From NCBI GenBank assembly GCA_017648525.1, contig JAGCIP010000187.1:1-10636 (forward strand): a DNA stretch of 10,636 nt. Reading direction: 5' to 3'. The stretch's first letter is position 1, and the number at the start of each line of letters is the position of its first letter. The notes under the pieces were generated by a model, which saw only the letters and a program-made list of their open reading frames with translations, ran no database searches and was not told where the DNA came from. The position numbers and the translations under genes are program-made. The stretch comes from Clostridia bacterium (lineage in GTDB: Bacteria; Bacillota; Clostridia; Christensenellales; Borkfalkiaceae). Shown piece after piece: positions 7,406 to 10,636 of the stretch.

Positions 7406-9469
7406 ATGAAAAACATATTTAGCAAATTATTATGTGTTATACTTGCATCTATGCTCGTATTGTCTTGTACTTCTTGTACTTCTTGTATTAAACCTGACGA
7501 TAATGGTGGGAATGAACCACCGGCAGTTAACCCAAATCATATCTATGAATCAACTGATACGGATAAATACGTTGTAAAAGACGGGTTTACCGAATATACC
7601 TTGGTTTATCCTAGCGTAAGAGCAGGTAGTGAAGGTAGCGTTATGATTGACGAGTTCAATTATTTCTTTGAAAAAGCAACGGGCGTTGCTTTGCCAAAGA
7701 GTGTAGATACGGGGTTAACTCATACTGCTGAAGGGAAATATATTTCTCTTGGTGACACGACCTTGCTTGCAACGTCTGGTATTGACATAGACAAACATAA
7801 ACTCGGCTTAGACGGAACGTACATTACAACCAAAGACAACACCATTTACATTATCGGTTATACCGAAAGAGGTGCGCTCAATGGTGTATACACCTTTATG
7901 GAATACAATTTCAATTATGATTGTTTCACCAACGAGGCTTATACTATCGACCAAGTTAAAGAGTTTAAGCTTAAAAATTATAACATTACGGATATCCCTG
8001 ATTTTTCAGAGCGTACTATCCACAGTTATTACACTAAAGACCAAGTTGCTATTGATGGTTACGACAATGCAAACTTCCGTTATCGTATGAGATTAGGTAG
8101 CGACCACCATCGTTATATACCTATTTATAATAATTATAACAAGACGGGCGGTACTGCGTCTGGTGAAAACGGACCTATTTCTATCTTAAACTACGCAACG
8201 TGGAAAGAGTCTCACCCCAAGTGGTTCTCGTCTAGAAGTGGTGGCACGGCTCGTTATGCACAAGTTTGTTACACCGCTCACGGTGATGCAGAAGAATTTG
8301 AAGCAATGGTTCAAGAATCTGTTAACAAATTAAAGTGGCAACTTGCTCCTGAAAATCGTATGAATTCTAAGATTTTCCAATATGCAAAGACCATGATTCT
8401 TGGTATTGCGGATAACCACAACTCTTGTACTTGTCTCGCTTGTATGGATGCGTTAGATAAATACGGCTCTGAATCAGGTGCATACGTAGTTTACGCTAAT
8501 GAAGTTGCAAAAAGAATGGGTGAGTGGCAAAAAAGTTTAGATGAAAACGACCCGTGTTATGTTGAAGATTTAACCTTCCAAATCAGTGCTTATATCTTTA
8601 CGACCAAAGCACCTGCAATTCAAGATGAAAACGGCAAATGGAAGCCGGTTGCAGAAGAAGTTAAACTTGAAGATAACGTTGCAGTTGAAGTTGCTTACAT
8701 TGATACGAGTTTCCAAAGAAACCCCTATGAAGAAGACAACGGCGCATTCTTAGACCAAGTTAATGCTTGGCAATCGCTCGGTGGTGCTGGTATTTCGTAC
8801 TTTATGTATACCATGAACTACTTGTCGCTCTTCTACTACTACGATACTTTCAACTTCTATACCACTGATATGTATCGTTTCATGGCGGCAACCAAACCGA
8901 CGCACGTTATTATGGACGCTTTCGGTAGCGGTACTTCACTTGTTACTTGGAACGCTCTTAAATATTACGTAGACCGTCATATGTACTGGAATTCTTCTCT
9001 TGACGTAGAAGAACTTATCCAAAAATATATGAAAGGCGTTTATAAAGACGTTGCTCCTCAAATGATGAACGTTCTTAACGAAATTCGTGTTTACTCACTT
9101 GCAATGCTTGAACGTTATGGATTAAACGGTACAGGTTCTACTTGTCAAAAAGAACACGAAAAGAAAGAATATTATCCCTTAGCATATGCTGAGAAGATGC
9201 TCGCTATGCACGACGAAGCGCTTAGACAAGCAGAAAGATATAAAGATGCTGACCCTAAAGCATATAGTGTAATGACTCGTCAAATCGAATTAGAAGCAGT
9301 ATCGTTCTTAGTATGCAAAGCAAGACTTTATTACAGCGAACTTTGTGAAGAAGACAGAATAGAACTTCGTGACCGCTTGCGTTACGATACTGAATTGTTC
9401 TCTTTACAACAATATAAGTTAGACGGGTTCGGCAACGAACTTCTCGGCACTTGGGTTAACACGTTATAA
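7406..9469 (+). CDS. DUF4838 lipoprotein, putative glycoside hydrolase
   Basis: This is a lipid-anchored surface protein whose signal peptide ends at LVLSC (Cys21), with further cysteines at 24 and 27. Residues about 63-185 resemble the small alpha/beta domain that precedes alpha-glucuronidase (GH67) and GH20 catalytic barrels; the TERGALNGVYTFMEY text at 153-167 is typical. Residues about 225-545 resemble DUF4838: SHPKWF (269-274), a Cys-rich turn ADNHNSCTCLAC (335-346), the helix YVVYANEVAKRM (360-371), and the barrel end with LKYYVDRHMYWN (518-529). A helical tail follows. DUF4838 proteins are thought to be GH67-related, but activity is not established and I cannot assign catalytic acids with confidence. 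TAAGGAGG, which merges the previous stop codon with the ribosome binding site, precedes the ATG. Its place in a transporter operon suggests glycan processing at the surface. Confidence 0.8.
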   Translation: MKNIFSKLLCVILASMLVLSCTSCTSCIKPDDNGGNEPPAVNPNHIYESTDTDKYVVKDGFTEYTLVYPSVRAGSEGSVMIDEFNYFFEKATGVALPKSVDTGLTHTAEGKYISLGDTTLLATSGIDIDKHKLGLDGTYITTKDNTIYIIGYTERGALNGVYTFMEYNFNYDCFTNEAYTIDQVKEFKLKNYNITDIPDFSERTIHSYYTKDQVAIDGYDNANFRYRMRLGSDHHRYIPIYNNYNKTGGTASGENGPISILNYATWKESHPKWFSSRSGGTARYAQVCYTAHGDAEEFEAMVQESVNKLKWQLAPENRMNSKIFQYAKTMILGIADNHNSCTCLACMDALDKYGSESGAYVVYANEVAKRMGEWQKSLDENDPCYVEDLTFQISAYIFTTKAPAIQDENGKWKPVAEEVKLEDNVAVEVAYIDTSFQRNPYEEDNGAFLDQVNAWQSLGGAGISYFMYTMNYLSLFYYYDTFNFYTTDMYRFMAATKPTHVIMDAFGSGTSLVTWNALKYYVDRHMYWNSSLDVEELIQKYMKGVYKDVAPQMMNVLNEIRVYSLAMLERYGLNGTGSTCQKEHEKKEYYPLAYAEKMLAMHDEALRQAERYKDADPKAYSVMTRQIELEAVSFLVCKARLYYSELCEEDRIELRDRLRYDTELFSLQQYKLDGFGNELLGTWVNTL
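7463..7489 (+). repeat. 9-base in-frame tandem repeat over the lipobox
   Basis: TCTTGTACT occurs twice and is followed by TCTTGTATT, encoding Ser-Cys-Thr, Ser-Cys-Thr, Ser-Cys-Ile at residues 20-28 of the DUF4838 lipoprotein. Being a multiple of three, the unit can expand or contract by slippage without a frameshift. The first cysteine (21) is the best acylation site, and the others duplicate it. Confidence 0.8.
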
Positions 9470-9481
9470 GGAGGAAATAAA

Positions 9482-10558
9482 ATGAGAAAGAAATTATTTA
9501 TTTTTATTTCGTTATTATGTCTTCCGTTGATGTTGTTGTTCCCAGCGTGTAAACCAGCGGGTTCAACCGTTGAACAAAGAGAGCCGGTTAAACCCGTTAT
9601 AACACTTAACGTTACGGAAATTGAATTGCGCCCCGGTGTAGAATATTACGTCGTTCCATCGGGTGCAACCGACCCGACAATGCAAATCGTTTATTCGTCG
9701 TCTGACAATACGATTGCAACTGTAAACCAAGATGGTCTTATTACGGCGAAAAAGTTAGGTACGGCAACCGTTACTGCAACTTATGGTGAAAGCACTGCAA
9801 GTTGTACGGTTAAAGTCGTTACCGAAGATTTTGTACCTACCGTACACTTTGACTACTTGGCGGGTGAGGAGGTAACCGTTTCCCTTATAGATGCAGTTAA
9901 TATTTCTTCTTACGTTATGTTTAACGGCGAAAGATATGAAGACGTAATCTACACCTATAAGTTTAGCGACGATACCGTTGCAAAAGTAGAAGACGGTTAT
10001 ATTAAACCCTTAAAAAAAGGCGAGACCACTTTGACTATCCAAGCAAATTGGGCAGGGTACAATGGAGTTTCTCTTGAAAAGAATCTTAAAATTAACGTTA
10101 CTAATGCGTTTGAGTTTTACGTTAACAATGGTGAGAAAATTTACTCAATTCACAACCGTGAAACAGTAGGTACTGATGTTTACAGTAAAACTGAAATAGA
10201 TTTTAACATTGTTTGTTTAGAAAACAACGTTAAAGTTGACGACGTAGTTGTAACGATCGTAGAAGGTGCGGACGTAATAAGATACGACCAAACCGACAGC
10301 AAACTTAAAGTTGTTAACGAAAATACCGGCGATGCAAAGGTTGTTGTAACGGCAACGGATAGCAACGGACCGGAATACTCTTTAAGTTTCAAAATAAAAG
10401 TGTACGAATCTGGTCCTTCTGTGGGAGATGAGAACGGCGGTTATTTCAAACCTGACTGGGTTATCGAGAAAGAAGACGTTGGCAATTTTAACCCTGACTG
10501 GGTTGCCGATAAGGAAGATGATGAAAACTTCGACCCTGATTGGGTTAAAGGCGAATAA
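9482..10558 (+). CDS. Big_2 (Ig-like) lipoprotein with C-terminal FxPDWV repeats
   Basis: This is a 358-residue surface lipoprotein. The signal peptide ends at LFPAC, with Cys23 as the probable acylation site. Residues 38-113 form a clear Big_2 (group 2 bacterial Ig) domain, with the hallmark TIATVNQDGLITAKKLGTAT at 77-96. A second Big_2-like unit (about 118-206) carries DDTVAKVEDGYIKPLKKG, and a third beta-rich, Ig-like unit spans about 208-307. The tail (321-358) is acidic and holds three FxPDWV motifs 14 residues apart. No catalytic residues, LPxTG motif or membrane segment is seen at the C-terminus. AGGAGG at 9469-9474 overlaps the upstream stop codon. The protein probably works as an adhesin, spacer or partner of the other surface proteins of the operon; its specific function is not recognised. 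Confidence 0.8.
   Translation: MRKKLFIFISLLCLPLMLLFPACKPAGSTVEQREPVKPVITLNVTEIELRPGVEYYVVPSGATDPTMQIVYSSSDNTIATVNQDGLITAKKLGTATVTATYGESTASCTVKVVTEDFVPTVHFDYLAGEEVTVSLIDAVNISSYVMFNGERYEDVIYTYKFSDDTVAKVEDGYIKPLKKGETTLTIQANWAGYNGVSLEKNLKINVTNAFEFYVNNGEKIYSIHNRETVGTDVYSKTEIDFNIVCLENNVKVDDVVVTIVEGADVIRYDQTDSKLKVVNENTGDAKVVVTATDSNGPEYSLSFKIKVYESGPSVGDENGGYFKPDWVIEKEDVGNFNPDWVADKEDDENFDPDWVKGE
10442..10555 (+). repeat. Three 42-base repeats encoding FxPDWV units
   Basis: Units begin at 10442, 10484 and 10526, the last one truncated by the stop codon. CCTGACTGG or CCTGATTGG recurs at 10451, 10493 and 10535. The encoded units are YFKPDWVIEKEDVG, NFNPDWVADKEDDE and NFDPDWVKGE. Silent changes (TTC/TTT, GAC/GAT, AAA/AAG) separate the copies, so the repeat is not a fresh duplication and the peptide appears to be the conserved element. 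Confidence 0.85.
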
Positions 10559-10601
10559 GATTCGTAATACGTTTTATTAAAAACATTTAAGATGAATAAA
10601 A

Positions 10602-10607
10602 AAGGAG
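10602..10607 (+). promoter_or_regulatory. Ribosome binding site of the last, partial gene
   Basis: AAGGAG lies 11 bases before the ATG at 10619. It favours that start over the in-frame ATG at 10592, which has no ribosome binding site. The 60-base gap before the gene (10559-10618) shows no terminator, only a weak A/T hairpin at 10571-10584 without a U-tract, so read-through from the operon is likely. Confidence 0.65.
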
Positions 10608-10618
10608 ATTATATAAAG

Positions 10619-10636
10619 ATGAGAAAAACTATTAAA
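10619..10636 (+). CDS. Start of a further operon gene (partial, six codons)
   Basis: Only MRKTIK is present before the window ends. The Met-Arg-Lys start followed by further positive charge resembles the n-region of the signal peptides of the binding protein (MRKIL) and the Big_2 lipoprotein (MRKKL), so another exported protein is plausible. Nothing else can be said about its identity. Confidence 0.55.

Noticed and set aside
10569..10578. ACGTTTTATT shared with 391-400 in the promoter region
   Set aside because: A single 10-mer match between two AT-rich stretches is plausibly chance, and no promoter elements flank the second copy convincingly.
10571..10584. Hairpin GTTTT-ATTA-AAAAC as a terminator
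   Set aside because: The stem is almost all A/T and has no U-tract, and another gene with a good ribosome binding site follows at once.
1..10636. Mobile element or transferred island
   Set aside because: There are no transposase, integrase, terminal repeats or tRNA borders, and codon use looks uniform across the genes.

Overview
The window reads as a carbohydrate-uptake locus of a low-to-moderate GC Gram-positive bacterium, most likely an uncultured gut-type Clostridia member (Bacillota). The reasons are strong AGGAGG-type ribosome binding sites, sigma-A-like promoters, lipoprotein signal peptides, binding-protein/permease pairs without their own ATPase, and an AT-rich intergenic region. The standard genetic code fits, because tryptophan is TGG throughout and TGA ends one gene. 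Genus-level placement is not possible from this sequence alone.

Layout. At the left edge, on the minus strand, lies the first 76 codons of a cupin-type protein, most likely the sensor domain of an AraC-family regulator. It diverges from everything else. The 342-base gap at 230-571 holds a near-consensus minus-strand promoter whose predicted start site falls on the regulator's ATG, a run of helically phased A-tracts with three AATCACAA repeats, a plus-strand extended -10 promoter, and a small stem-loop at the 5' end of the predicted operon transcript.

From 572 to the right edge all genes are on the plus strand, with junctions from a 14-base overlap to a 60-base gap. This looks like one operon: a 570-aa sugar-binding lipoprotein; two ABC permeases (MalF-like and MalG-like); a 1064-aa N-terminally anchored surface protein of repeated Ig-like modules plus two related lectin-like modules; a 687-aa DUF4838-type putative glycosidase lipoprotein; a 358-aa Big_2 lipoprotein ending in three FxPDWV repeats; and the first six codons of another gene. 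No terminator is visible inside the operon.

How it may work (inference): the surface proteins capture and perhaps trim a complex, possibly uronic-acid-containing glycan. The binding protein and permeases import the product, powered by a shared MsmK/MsmX-type ATPase encoded elsewhere, and the divergent regulator senses the sugar. The most unusual parts are the three proteins downstream of the transporter, which together resemble an uncharacterised Gram-positive glycan-capture module.
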